This document shows, one piece after another, positions 1 through 8,282 of a stretch of 32,537 bases of DNA. The DNA is from an uncultured Clostridia bacterium. Lineage in GTDB: Bacteria; Bacillota; Clostridia; Christensenellales; Aristaeellaceae. Position numbers and translations under genes: made by a program. Each line of letters begins with the position of its first letter. The first letter of the stretch is position 1. The stretch lies in the NCBI GenBank assembly GCA_934621485.1, contig CAKTUS010000024.1, positions 1-32,537 on the forward strand, given 5' to 3'. Under the pieces are notes generated by a model. It was not told where the DNA came from. It saw nothing but the letters and a program-made list of their open reading frames with translations, and ran no database searches.

Positions 1-466
1 CTGCGCCGCCAAACAGGCCGATTTTCCCGCCCTTGGCGTAGGGGGCAATCAGGTCCACCACCTTGATGCCAGTTTCCAGAATCTCTGTAGAGGTTTCCTG
101 CTCCTCATATGAGGGAGCGGGGCGATGGATGGGCCAGCGTTCCGCCGTAGCGGGGTCGGGCTTTTCATCGATGGCCTGTCCCAGCAGGTTGAAAATGCGG
201 CCAAGGCACTCGTTGCCTACCGGCACGGTGATGGGGCTGCCGGTGTCCACGGCGTCCATGCCGCGCACCATGCCGTCGGTTGCGTTCATGGAAATGCAGC
301 GAGCCACGTTATCGCCCACATGCTGAGCCACTTCCGCCACAATTTTCTGATCGCCGTTTTGAATCTCAATGGCATTCAGCAGTTCGGGCAGGTTTCCATC
401 CTCAAAGCGGATGTCCAGCACGGGGCCGATGACCTGAACCACTTTGCCAACGTTTTGACTGTTCAC
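1..466 (-). CDS. atpD: F1F0 ATP synthase beta subunit, N-terminal part (cut by window edge)
   Basis: This is the catalytic beta subunit of the F1 sector, which makes or hydrolyses ATP on the cytoplasmic side of the membrane. About 155 residues are present: the N-terminal beta-barrel (starting MNSQNVGKVVQVIGPVLDI) and the start of the nucleotide-binding domain, including GIKVVDLIAPYAKGGKIG. The frame leaves the window at GLFGGA, just before the rest of the Walker A loop. I read the start as GTG at 466, preceded by AGGAG about ten bases upstream. It lies 25 bp after atpG in the same operon. The C-terminal helical domain and the expected atpC lie outside the window. The family assignment is certain; only the non-ATG start is a judgement. 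Confidence 0.96.
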   Translation of the reverse strand, partial: MNSQNVGKVVQVIGPVLDIRFEDGNLPELLNAIEIQNGDQKIVAEVAQHVGDNVARCISMNATDGMVRGMDAVDTGSPITVPVGNECLGRIFNLLGQAIDEKPDPATAERWPIHRPAPSYEEQETSTEILETGIKVVDLIAPYAKGGKIGLFGGA

Positions 467-491
467 GATGGTTGTTCTCCTTTCCCGATGC

Positions 492-1340
492 TTACTCTTC
501 CGCACCGGCGACGATTTCCGTGATTTCCTGGGTAATGGCGCCCTGGCGCGCACGGTTGTACTTCAGCTTCAGGTCATTAATCATTTCGCCGGCGTTGCGG
601 GTAGCGCTGTCCATGGCGCTGCGGCGGGCCGCCACCTCGCTGGCAAAGGAATCGCACAGCGCGCTGTACAGCCTGCCCGCCAGAAAGTCGGGCACTACCT
701 GCTGCAACATTTCTACCGGGTCCGGCTCATAAACCGTACACACCAACGATTGGGGCTTCGCCTGCTCTGGCTGCGGCAGGGGCAGCAGCCGCTCCAGATG
801 CACCTCCTGAGCCATCATGGACTGGAAGGACGTGTAGGCCAGAACCACCTCGTCAAACGATCCGGCCTGATAGCCCTCAATCAGGCTTTGCGCCAGCTTG
901 TAGCATTGACCTACCGAAATGCCCTCCACCCGTGGGTACTCCGTGCTCAACAGGTCTACCGCCGCATGATGGTACTTATCGATGGCCTTGCGGCCCAAAG
1001 GCAGCACGCAGCAGGGCGTATCGCCCATATGGGCGGCTACTTCCTTAAACACATTGGCATTATACCCGCCTGCCAGCCCACGCTCGCCGGCGATGACCAC
1101 ATAGCAGCGGCGCTGTACCGGCCGCAGGCTGACAAAGGGCACGCTGCTGTCCCCGCAGCTGGCAATGGCCGCCGCAACAGCCTGACGGGCGATGGTTGCG
1201 TAAGGCTTGCTGTTTTCCATGCGCTCTTTGGCCCGGCGCAGTTTGGAGGTCGCCACAAGCTGCATGGCCTTGGTAATCTGCATGGTGCTTTCCACGCTTT
1301 TGATGCGCAGCTTGATGTCCTTCATGGACGATCCTGCCAT
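492..1340 (-). CDS. atpG: F1F0 ATP synthase gamma subunit
   Basis: The gamma subunit is the central rotor shaft of F1, coupling c-ring rotation to conformational change in alpha3beta3. The 282 residues match the usual family length. The N-terminal helix carries the typical KDIKLRIKSVESTMQITKAM and LVATSKLRRA motifs, and the C-terminal helix has RNAGEMINDLKLKYNRAR, ending QEITEIVAGAEE. The start at 1340 has AAGGAGG seven bases upstream. A second in-frame ATG at 1325 is possible, but its spacing is worse. It lies 16 bp after atpA and 25 bp before atpD, in the usual bacterial order. Confidence 0.98.
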   Translation of the reverse strand: MAGSSMKDIKLRIKSVESTMQITKAMQLVATSKLRRAKERMENSKPYATIARQAVAAAIASCGDSSVPFVSLRPVQRRCYVVIAGERGLAGGYNANVFKEVAAHMGDTPCCVLPLGRKAIDKYHHAAVDLLSTEYPRVEGISVGQCYKLAQSLIEGYQAGSFDEVVLAYTSFQSMMAQEVHLERLLPLPQPEQAKPQSLVCTVYEPDPVEMLQQVVPDFLAGRLYSALCDSFASEVAARRSAMDSATRNAGEMINDLKLKYNRARQGAITQEITEIVAGAEE

Positions 1341-1356
1341 GGCAAGTCCTCCTTAC

Positions 1357-2865
1357 TTATTTGAGAAAATCGCGGGTATAGGCTTCCAGCGCCGCCTTGA
1401 GCTTGCCCTCCGTATCGGAGCTCAGCTGGCCGGTCTGACGAATTTCTTCCAGCACGTCGGCATGCTGGGAAGCCATGCGCTCATACAGGCTGTCCTCATA
1501 CTCGGCCACCTTGGTTACATCCACATCCTTGAGGAAATCGTGGGTGACGGCGTAGAAGATGCAAATCTGGTCCTCTACGGCAATGGGATGATTGCGGTTC
1601 TGCTTGAGCACCTCCACAATGCGGGCGCCCTGAGCCAGGCGGGCCTTGGTATCGGCGTCCAGGTCAGAGCCGAACTGGGCAAAGCTTTGCAGCTCGCGGT
1701 ACTGGCTATAAAGCAGCTTCAGGCTGCCGGCCACCTTTTTCATGGCCTTAATCTGGGCGTCGCCGCCCACGCGGCTAACGGAAATACCGGGGTCCACGGC
1801 GGGCATAATGCCGGAGTGGAACAGCTCGGTTTCCAGGAAAATCTGGCCGTCGGTGATGGAAATCACGTTGGTGGGAATGTAGGCCGACACGTCGCCCGCC
1901 TGAGTTTCAATGATGGGCAGGGCGGTAATGGAGCCGCCGCCATGCTCCGGATCCACACGGGCCGCGCGCTCCAGCAGGCGGCTGTGCAGGTAAAACACGT
2001 CGCCGGGATAGGCTTCGCGTCCCGGGGGGCGGCGAATCAGCAGGGACAGGGCGCGGTAAGCCACCGCGTGCTTGGAAAGGTCGTCGTACACAATTAGCAC
2101 GTCCTTGCCCTGATCCATGAAGTATTCCGCCATGGTGCAGCCGGAATAGGGAGCGATGTATTGCAGGGGGGACAACTCGCTGGCCGTGGCGCTGACCACG
2201 ATGGTGTAGTCCATTGCGCCGGCGGCGGTCAGGGTATCCACCAGCTGGGCCACGGTGGAGCATTTCTGGCCGATGGCCACATAAATGCAGATCACGTCCT
2301 TGCCCTTCTGGTTGATGATGGTGTCCAGCGCAATCACGGTCTTGCCGGTCTGGCGGTCGCCGATAATCAATTCGCGCTGGCCCCGGCCAATGGGAATCAT
2401 GCTGTCGATGGCCTTGATGCCCGTCTGCAACGGCACAGACACCTTTTTGCGCTGGATGATGCCGGGAGCGTTGCGCTCAATGGGGCGCATTTCCTTGGCG
2501 TCCACAGCGCCGCGGCCGTCCACGGGCTGGCCCAGGGCATTGACCACGCGGCCAATGAGCCCTTCGCTCACAGGCACGGAGACCACCTTGCCGGTGCGCT
2601 CCACCACGTCGCCCTCTTTAACGCCCTCATCGGTGCCCAGCATAACGATAGACACCGAGTTTTCCTCCAGGTTCAGGGCCATGCCGTATTCGCCGTTGGG
2701 AAACTTGACCAGTTCGTTGGCCATGCACTTTTCCAGGCCGGATACCCGGGCAATGCCGTCGCCAATCATGAGAATGGTGCCGGTATCGGTCTGGGTGATC
2801 CGGTTTTCGTAATGCTTAATCTGCTCTTTAATGAGCTTGGAAACTTCCTCTGGTTTTAACTGCAT
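1357..2865 (-). CDS. atpA: F1F0 ATP synthase alpha subunit
   Basis: The alpha subunit forms the non-catalytic nucleotide sites of the F1 hexamer and carries the delta-binding N-terminus. The protein is 502 residues, the usual length. The Walker A loop GDRQTGKT is at residues 169-176, followed by the conserved DTIINQ helix. Further on are the VIYVAIGQK-like block (ICIYVAIGQKCSTVAQLV) and the Walker B region VLIVYDDLSKHAVAYR. The alpha signature PAVDPGISVSRVGGDAQ is intact. It begins 28 bp after atpH with only a weak ribosome site (AAAGCGGTG), so translation may partly depend on coupling. Confidence 0.98.
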   Translation of the reverse strand: MQLKPEEVSKLIKEQIKHYENRITQTDTGTILMIGDGIARVSGLEKCMANELVKFPNGEYGMALNLEENSVSIVMLGTDEGVKEGDVVERTGKVVSVPVSEGLIGRVVNALGQPVDGRGAVDAKEMRPIERNAPGIIQRKKVSVPLQTGIKAIDSMIPIGRGQRELIIGDRQTGKTVIALDTIINQKGKDVICIYVAIGQKCSTVAQLVDTLTAAGAMDYTIVVSATASELSPLQYIAPYSGCTMAEYFMDQGKDVLIVYDDLSKHAVAYRALSLLIRRPPGREAYPGDVFYLHSRLLERAARVDPEHGGGSITALPIIETQAGDVSAYIPTNVISITDGQIFLETELFHSGIMPAVDPGISVSRVGGDAQIKAMKKVAGSLKLLYSQYRELQSFAQFGSDLDADTKARLAQGARIVEVLKQNRNHPIAVEDQICIFYAVTHDFLKDVDVTKVAEYEDSLYERMASQHADVLEEIRQTGQLSSDTEGKLKAALEAYTRDFLK

Positions 2866-2893
2866 CGTATCACCGCTTTCAGTAGATGGTGGC

Positions 2894-3430
2894 TTAGTCC
2901 TGTGCCGTCAGCGTGCGGCGGATTTCTTCCAGCCGGTGGCGCAGGGTGCTGTCATAGCGCTTGCCGTCCATTTCCAGCAGCACGCCGCTAATCACACCCG
3001 CATCCACCTTTTCCGTCAGCTGTATCTGACGCCCGGTCATGCGGCTCAGCTTGTCAATCAGCTGCGCGCTTTCTTCATCCGTCATGGGCGCGCCCGTGGT
3101 GACTACAGCCTCCACCACGCCGTTGTCCTGGTTATAACGCTGGCGGAAAGCGGCCTCGCAGCCGTTAAACTCCGAAATGACGCCGTGCTCCACCAGCAGC
3201 TTCAAAAAGTTGAGCACATAGGGATGCACCTGCCCCCGAAGCGCCCGATCCACAACCTGGGTGCGCTCCTGCTTGGGCAGGGCCATGTTGGAAAGCAGAC
3301 GGCAAAAGTCCGGCTGATCACGGAAGCATTGCTTCAGCATGGCCAGCTGGGCCAGTACATCCCCAGCTAGCGTTTCCTCCGCGCACAGGGCATACAGGCC
3401 GTCGCCGTATTCTCTGGCTAGCTCTGTCAC
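2894..3430 (-). CDS. atpH: F1F0 ATP synthase delta subunit
   Basis: The delta subunit (OSCP homologue) joins the peripheral stalk to the top of F1. The protein is 178 residues, the normal size, with the family's N-terminal helical bundle (REYGDGLYALCAEE) and the C-terminal signature VDAGVISGVLLEMDGKRYD followed by LRHRLEEI. The start is GTG at 3430, overlapping the atpF stop in a GTGA arrangement, so translation is probably coupled to atpF. The family assignment follows both from these motifs and from its place between atpF and atpA. Confidence 0.95.
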   Translation of the reverse strand: MTELAREYGDGLYALCAEETLAGDVLAQLAMLKQCFRDQPDFCRLLSNMALPKQERTQVVDRALRGQVHPYVLNFLKLLVEHGVISEFNGCEAAFRQRYNQDNGVVEAVVTTGAPMTDEESAQLIDKLSRMTGRQIQLTEKVDAGVISGVLLEMDGKRYDSTLRHRLEEIRRTLTAQD

Positions 3431-3936
3431 TGCGCGTCACCCACGTTCTTGATGAATTCCTCCACAAAGCCTTCGTGGTCTTCCTTGCGCACCTCGCGCT
3501 CCACCACCTTGGAGGCGATATCCACCGCCAGGTTGGAAATTTCGCTGCGCACATCGTAAAGCATTTGTTTTTTCTGCTGGGCAATTTCATCCTCGGCCTT
3601 TTGCTTGAGGTGGCTGGCCTGGCTGCTGGCCTCGGCCAGCATGGCGTCGCTCTTGCGCTGGGCCGTTTGCACGGCGTTTCGCACCAGGCCGTCCGCCTCT
3701 TCGCGGGCGGCGGCCAGCTTTGCCTCGTACTCCTGCTTCATGCCGTCGGCCGCCTTGCGGCTCTCATCCGCGTCGTGATAAATGGCTTCCACCTGCTGTG
3801 TGCGGGTGTTCACCACATTCTGCACGGGCTTAAACAAAAAGCGTTTGAGAATCAGGAATATAATCAGCAAATTGGCCAGAGAAATGAGAATCTGCCACAG
3901 ATTAACCGAAATGATATCCAATGACTGTACGCTCAT
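3427..3936 (-). CDS. atpF: F1F0 ATP synthase b subunit
   Basis: Subunit b is the membrane-anchored peripheral stalk that holds F1 against rotation. The 169 residues show one N-terminal membrane helix (about residues 12-32, WQILISLANLLIIFLILKRF) followed by the typical KPVQNVVNTR turn and a long charged, alanine-rich coiled coil to the end. The ribosome site is a modest AAAGG. The stop codon overlaps the GTG start of atpH. It lies 29 bp downstream of atpE. A dimer of identical b chains is expected, because no second b' gene is seen. Confidence 0.96.
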   Translation of the reverse strand: MSVQSLDIISVNLWQILISLANLLIIFLILKRFLFKPVQNVVNTRTQQVEAIYHDADESRKAADGMKQEYEAKLAAAREEADGLVRNAVQTAQRKSDAMLAEASSQASHLKQKAEDEIAQQKKQMLYDVRSEISNLAVDIASKVVEREVRKEDHEGFVEEFIKNVGDAQ

Positions 3937-3965
3937 ACTTCTGCCTTTCTATCGCTGAGGGGCGA

Positions 3966-4250
3966 TCAGTGAATGGCGTTGAGCAGAATGTTCACGAACA
4001 GGTTGGGAGCCACGAAAATCAGCAGGATGCCGATAACCAGACCGTACAGACCGGTGGTTTCCGCGATGGCGCAGCCCATGATCATGGTGGACGTAACGGG
4101 GCCCTTGCTTTCCGGCTGACGGCCGATGGCTTCGCAGGCTTTGGCAACGGCGTTACCTTCGCCGATACCGGGGCCGATACCGGCAATCAGGGCCAAACCG
4201 GCGCCGATGGCGCAACCAGCAAGAATGATACCAATAGCGAGATCCAACAT
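3966..4250 (-). CDS. atpE: F1F0 ATP synthase c subunit, probable Na+-type with two carboxylates
   Basis: This is the c-ring monomer: two membrane helices joined by the polar loop GRQPESKG. I chose ATG 4250 (94 residues) because GAGGAGG lies nine bases upstream; a TTG start at 4268 would overlap that ribosome site. Helix 1 has the glycine series GIGPGIGEG with Glu31. Helix 2 has AIAETTGLY with Glu64, Thr65, Thr66 and Tyr69. In known Na+-binding c rings the ligands are Gln or Glu in helix 1 and E-S/T-T-x-x-Y in helix 2. A Glu in both helices matches the two-carboxylate motif described for Fusobacterium nucleatum. Na+ coupling is therefore inferred, not shown. Confidence 0.96.
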   Translation of the reverse strand: MLDLAIGIILAGCAIGAGLALIAGIGPGIGEGNAVAKACEAIGRQPESKGPVTSTMIMGCAIAETTGLYGLVIGILLIFVAPNLFVNILLNAIH

Positions 4251-4300
4251 TTGATGTTTCCTCCTCAAAAAGATATAGGGTTTTGTTTTTCGTTTTGGGG

Positions 4301-5200
4301 TCAGGCGGCGTTCAGAGCACGCTTTTTCCGTTTGGCCTTGCGCTGCTCGTACTCTTCTTCCGGGAAGCCGGTGGCAATGTAGAGCATGGTGAGCATGGCG
4401 AAGATGAACGCCTGCATCACGCCGCTGAAAATATCAAAATACAGCGACAGGATGGCGGGCAGGCCCACCTGCAAAAAAGGAATCTCCCCCAGCAGGCCGG
4501 GCAGCCAGCCCAGCAGCAGCTTGCTCAGCCCCTGCAGCGCAGCCGCCACCAGGGTGGAGATGACCACGCCGGAAAGCACGTTGCCATAATGACGGAACGA
4601 CATGCTGACCGGAGTAGCAAACTCGCCGATGATATTGAAGGGGGCAAACACCGGCACCGGCTCAAAGAAGCCCTTCACATACGGCCACAGGCCGCCCTTG
4701 AGCTTATAGTGGGTAATCAGCAGGAAGACCACAATGGCCCAGCCGGCCACCACGTTCATATCGGACGTCGGCGGCCTGAGGCCCACCAGGCTCATCAGGC
4801 TGGAAAAGGCTGACAAAACCATGATGGCCGCCACAAAGGGCGCAAAGCCCATGAAGCGCTGGCCCATGTTGTCGGCAATCAGGCCGTTCACCTTTTCCAC
4901 CGCCCATTCCGCCACCAGCTGCCGCTTGCTTTGGGGCCGAACGGCAATACCGTGCGCCAGGTACAGGCACAAGCCCAGAATGGAAATCATCACCAGCCAG
5001 GAATTGACCTGGCTTTCGGTAATGGGCAAATCCTGCACAGGCATGGGAATGGTTGCATAGATTCTGGCGCCGGATATTTCGATTCCCTCGGAAGCCGGCG
5101 TGGTCAGCACCTTGATGGCCATACCTGCAACCAGCGGAAGGATCATCATGACAATAAGCAGGACGTCCACAATCCGAAAGCGCAGGGATTTGTTGTTCAT
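4301..5200 (-). CDS. atpB: F1F0 ATP synthase a subunit
   Basis: Subunit a is the membrane stator that carries the ion half-channels against the c ring. The sequence shows five or more hydrophobic segments. It contains the essential stator arginine in SMSFRHYGNVLSG, the motif preceding the c-ring contact helix, and FDIFSGVMQAFIFAMLT near the C-terminus. The tail is very basic (EQRKAKRKKRALNAA). I prefer ATG 5200, with AAGGGG about eleven bases upstream (299 residues). A GTG at 5212 that overlaps the previous stop codon as GTGA would add four residues and cannot be excluded. The gene is 50 bp upstream of atpE. Confidence 0.95.
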   Translation of the reverse strand: MNNKSLRFRIVDVLLIVMMILPLVAGMAIKVLTTPASEGIEISGARIYATIPMPVQDLPITESQVNSWLVMISILGLCLYLAHGIAVRPQSKRQLVAEWAVEKVNGLIADNMGQRFMGFAPFVAAIMVLSAFSSLMSLVGLRPPTSDMNVVAGWAIVVFLLITHYKLKGGLWPYVKGFFEPVPVFAPFNIIGEFATPVSMSFRHYGNVLSGVVISTLVAAALQGLSKLLLGWLPGLLGEIPFLQVGLPAILSLYFDIFSGVMQAFIFAMLTMLYIATGFPEEEYEQRKAKRKKRALNAA

Positions 5201-5208
5201 AGCGTGTA

Positions 5209-5604
5209 TCACCCCTTCTCAGAATGGTTTTTGTTCAGCAGCGGCCAAAACGCGATAGCGATGCGCGGAAAGAAGAAGGGCGCCAGCGCGGCCACCAGAT
5301 TGAAGCAGGGAAGCCACACGCCCAGTACCGCAAAGACCACCATCATCAGCATCCGAAGCCGCTGCGACAGCTTGAGCTTGGCGGCCGCATCCTTTTCGTC
5401 CAGCCCTACGGACCGCTGAACGGTCAGCCCCATCAGGAAAAAGTTCAGCAGCGACGCCGCCACGCCCAGCAGGTTGCCCAGAGGCACGGTGTAGTCCATC
5501 CGGCCAACCGCCCAGAACACACATTCCATCACGGCGCTCAAAAGCAGCGACCACCCTGCAATGTAGCAGGTTTCCTTTTTCACGGCAGCGTCAATCTGCA
5601 TCAT
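5209..5604 (-). CDS. AtpI-like ATP synthase subunit I family membrane protein
   Basis: This 131-residue protein has four predicted membrane segments (about residues 15-35, 42-61, 85-103 and 104-123). It sits directly upstream of atpB, where atpI is usually found. AtpI proteins help assemble the c ring and may move Mg2+ or Ca2+. The sequence itself is poorly conserved, as is normal for this family, so the call depends mostly on size, topology and position. AGGAGG lies nine bases before the ATG at 5604. The stop codon touches the possible GTG start of atpB. Confidence 0.75.
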   Translation of the reverse strand: MMQIDAAVKKETCYIAGWSLLLSAVMECVFWAVGRMDYTVPLGNLLGVAASLLNFFLMGLTVQRSVGLDEKDAAAKLKLSQRLRMLMMVVFAVLGVWLPCFNLVAALAPFFFPRIAIAFWPLLNKNHSEKG

Positions 5605-5711
5605 GTGGGTTTTCCTCCTTCAGAGGTATGATAACCAACGGCAAAACCCGGCACAATAGTCATCGGCCGTCGCCTGTCCGTTTTTCTGACATTTCAGGCA
5701 AAATGCCGGAT

Positions 5712-6341
5712 TTATTTGGTGCCGAACAGGCGGTCGCCCGCATCGCCCAGGCCGGGAACAATGTAGCCGTGCTCATTGAGCTTTTCATCGCAGGCGGCCA
5801 CGTAAATGTTCACGTCCGGATGATCCTTTTGCACGCGCGCAATGCCCTCGGGCGCGGCAATCAGGTTCACCAGGCGAATGTTGAAGCAGCCGCGCTGCTT
5901 GAGGAACGTGATGGCCGCAGAGGCGCTGCCGCCGGTGGCCAGCATGGGATCCAGCACCAGCAGTTCACGGTTCTGGCTGTCGTCAGGCAGCTTGCAGTAG
6001 TATTCTACGGGCTGCAAGGTTTCCGGGTCGCGGTACAGGCCGATGTGACCTACGCGAGCGGCGGGCACCAGGTTCAATACGCCGTCCACCATTCCCAGGC
6101 CGGCGCGCAGGATGGGCACAATGCCTACCTTTTTGCCGCTCAGCATGCGGGATTTGGTTACGCAAATGGGCGTTTCGATGTCTACTTCTTCGGTAGGCAG
6201 GTCGCGGGTGACTTCATACACCATCAGCATGCTGATTTCTTCCAGCAGTTCCCGGAATTCCTTGGCGCCGGTGTTCTTATCGCGCATGATGCTAAGCTTA
6301 TGCTGAATCAGAGGATGGTCGAAGATGTATACCTTACCCAC
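5712..6341 (-). CDS. upp: Uracil phosphoribosyltransferase
   Basis: UPRTase makes UMP from uracil and PRPP in pyrimidine salvage. With the GTG start at 6341 the protein is 209 residues, the exact usual length of the family, and starts (M)GKVYIFDHPLIQHKLS. A GAAGGGGG ribosome site lies eight bases upstream, so the longer open frame to 6410 is rejected. The PRPP-binding loop LDPMLATGGSASAA and the uracil-binding C-terminal YIVPGLGDAGDR are both present. It is the first gene after a strong promoter and lies 107 bp before the AtpI-like gene. I see no convincing terminator in between, so the ATP synthase genes may be co-transcribed with it. Confidence 0.97.
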   Translation of the reverse strand: MGKVYIFDHPLIQHKLSIMRDKNTGAKEFRELLEEISMLMVYEVTRDLPTEEVDIETPICVTKSRMLSGKKVGIVPILRAGLGMVDGVLNLVPAARVGHIGLYRDPETLQPVEYYCKLPDDSQNRELLVLDPMLATGGSASAAITFLKQRGCFNIRLVNLIAAPEGIARVQKDHPDVNIYVAACDEKLNEHGYIVPGLGDAGDRLFGTK

Positions 6342-6433
6342 GTAGATAACCCCCTTCGTTTTTTCGCGCTTACTGCGCAGTATCCTTGGCGTGCAGGATG
6401 AGAAAGCCATTTTACGCCATTTTCATCTTCGTT

Positions 6434-6462
6434 ATTATAGGGGAAAGCCGGAAGCTTTGCAA
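6434..6462 (-). promoter_or_regulatory. Sigma-A promoter for upp and probably the atp operon
   Basis: On the minus strand, TTGCAA (6462-6457) and a perfect TATAAT (6439-6434) are separated by 17 bases. Transcription would start near 6427 and leave a leader of about 86 nt before the GTG of upp. No PyrR-type hairpin was recognised in the leader. A second promoter closer to the atp genes was not found. Confidence 0.75.
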
Positions 6463-6673
6463 GGGAATCGGGGAAAATAACTTTAACTATTTCTTAACAA
6501 GCAAATTAACCGCAACAAGGCGGAAATTTCTTCATCAATAACGATCGAGTAAAAAAGTAAGGAAACGGTCTGTTCCTCCCGCCGGCGGAGCGCCCGTTCC
6601 CCGACGCAGGCTTTCTCCGGCTTTTGCCATGGCTGCGGCAGCGGGGAAAACCGGCCCGCCGCCCGGCGAAAAC
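6463..6673. other. Spacer between divergent promoters
   Basis: This AT-rich to GC-rich spacer separates the upp promoter from the sugar-transferase promoter. A frame on the minus strand (6483-6680) has no ribosome site and no recognisable composition, so I see no gene here. Confidence 0.6.
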
Positions 6674-6702
6674 TTGACACCCGCCCGGCAGCGTGCTATG
6701 CT
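6674..6702 (+). promoter_or_regulatory. Extended -10 promoter for the glycan operon
   Basis: TTGACA (6674-6679) and TATGCT (6697-6702) are separated by 17 bases, with an extended TG element at 6694-6695. Transcription would start near 6709, giving a leader of about 60 nt. A TATAAT at 6711-6716 is 31 bases from the -35 and is not the -10 of this promoter. Confidence 0.75.
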
Positions 6703-6770
6703 GTTACCGATATAATGGTATGGTTGGGCCTTTTTCCACCCAACTCCATCTTTTTGTAGGGAGGCGCTCC

Positions 6771-8213
6771 ATGCAAAAGAGACGCTTTTACGCCACGCAG
6801 CTGATGAAGCTGCTGTTTCAGGTTTTGTTATACGTGCTTTTATTTACCGCATTTTGGGCCATGCTTTCCATTACCAATATCGGCCTGCACACCATCAGCC
6901 GTACCGCCGTTACCACGGCCGTTACCTTTGCGGTAGCCACGCTGCTGCTGACCATTGTGTACGGCGGTTATGACATCGGCGTTAAAAAAATGCGTTCCGT
7001 ATTTGCCAGCCTGTCCATGGCGGCCTTTTTTGCCGACCTGATTACCTATGTCCAGCTGCAAATTATGAACACCAACCCGCAAAACCCGGAGGCCAACGCT
7101 CACCTGGTGCTGTGGGGCGAGGACCTGGCGCTGCTGATGGGCGCTTTTCTTTTGCAAATCGGCGTCATCTATTTTTTTGTGGTGCTGGGAAACAACGCTT
7201 ATTGGCGAATCAATCCGCCCAAGAATTGCTGCATCATTACCTCATCGGAGGAACTGGCCCGCCATGTGGCGGCCAAGATGGCAACCTTTCCTCAAAAGTA
7301 TCGCCTGACCGAAGTGGTGCATTATGATTGTCCGGATATCAAAAAGACCATCCGAGAGCACGAGGTGATCTTTCTGGCCGGGATTCCCGATACGGAGGAG
7401 GCCATTCTGGAAGCCTATTGCTATAAGCATAACCGCACCATGTATCTGCTGGCGGAATTGGAGGACGTGATTATTTCCACCGCGCAGCAGCACATTCTGG
7501 AGGACACGCCTTTTCTGTTTATTCACCGTGTGGAGCCCACCCTGCTGCAATTGTTCATCAAGCGGGCCTGCGACATTCTCATCAGCCTGTTGGGGCTGCT
7601 GGTTCTCAGCCCGCTGATGACCGGCATCGCCGTTGTGCTGAAGGCTTCAGGCAACGGCTCGGTGTTTTTCCGTCAGGAACGCGCCACCTTGAACGGCAAC
7701 ATTTTCAAGATTATCAAGTTTCGCACCATGTATGCGGACAGCGCCAATGTCTCTGTGCGTGAAGGGGACGACCGCATTACTCCGGTAGGCCGTTTTTTGC
7801 GCAAGTATCGCCTGGATGAATTGCCTCAACTGTTCAACGTGCTCAAGGGCGACATGAGCCTTGTGGGGCCCCGGCCCGAAATGCTGGAAAACGTGGAGCG
7901 TTACATTCGCGAGGTGCCGGAGTTCCGCTACCGCCAGCAAATGAAGGCGGGCCTCACCGGCCTGGCCCAAATCGAGGGCAAATACAACACTTCCCCCAAG
8001 GATAAGGCCATTCTGGATTTGCTGTATATTGAAAACTTTTCTCTGGGCTACGATTTCAAGCTGATTTTGCGCACCTTCACCGTGTTTTTCCGCAAGGACA
8101 GCACCGAGGGCTTCTGTGATAAGCCGGTAAGCTGTCCGCCCATGCGCACCGTGGCCAAGGAGGAGGCGGAAAGCGCCTCTCCCCAAAAGAGAGCCATGCC
8201 GCTGGCGCTATAA
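6771..8213 (+). CDS. Polyprenyl-phosphate glycosyl-1-phosphate transferase (WcaJ/EpsL type)
   Basis: This membrane enzyme starts a surface glycan by moving a sugar phosphate from a nucleotide sugar to undecaprenyl phosphate. From ATG 6771 (GGGAGG six bases upstream) it is 480 residues. The N-terminal half has four membrane helices and a soluble domain. A re-entrant helix (FIKRACDILISLLGLLVLSP) opens the catalytic bacterial sugar transferase domain, with IFKIIKFRTM, the DDRITPVGRFLRKYRLDELP block and LKGDMSLVGPRP, all hallmarks of the family. It heads an operon with a nucleotidyltransferase and galE, which could supply its donor. The exact sugar cannot be deduced. An open frame that starts at 6693 overlaps the promoter and is rejected. 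Confidence 0.93.
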   Translation: MQKRRFYATQLMKLLFQVLLYVLLFTAFWAMLSITNIGLHTISRTAVTTAVTFAVATLLLTIVYGGYDIGVKKMRSVFASLSMAAFFADLITYVQLQIMNTNPQNPEANAHLVLWGEDLALLMGAFLLQIGVIYFFVVLGNNAYWRINPPKNCCIITSSEELARHVAAKMATFPQKYRLTEVVHYDCPDIKKTIREHEVIFLAGIPDTEEAILEAYCYKHNRTMYLLAELEDVIISTAQQHILEDTPFLFIHRVEPTLLQLFIKRACDILISLLGLLVLSPLMTGIAVVLKASGNGSVFFRQERATLNGNIFKIIKFRTMYADSANVSVREGDDRITPVGRFLRKYRLDELPQLFNVLKGDMSLVGPRPEMLENVERYIREVPEFRYRQQMKAGLTGLAQIEGKYNTSPKDKAILDLLYIENFSLGYDFKLILRTFTVFFRKDSTEGFCDKPVSCPPMRTVAKEEAESASPQKRAMPLAL

Positions 8214-8282
8214 CCGTGCGTTTCCCCCTCTGTGAAAAGAGGTTTTCCAGATTTTTTGACGCTTATGGAAAGGAAGAGAAAC

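Noticed and set aside
6711..6716. Perfect TATAAT upstream of the sugar transferase
   Set aside because: It is 31 bases from the TTGACA, and the TATGCT at 6697-6702 fits with a 17-base spacer and TG extension.
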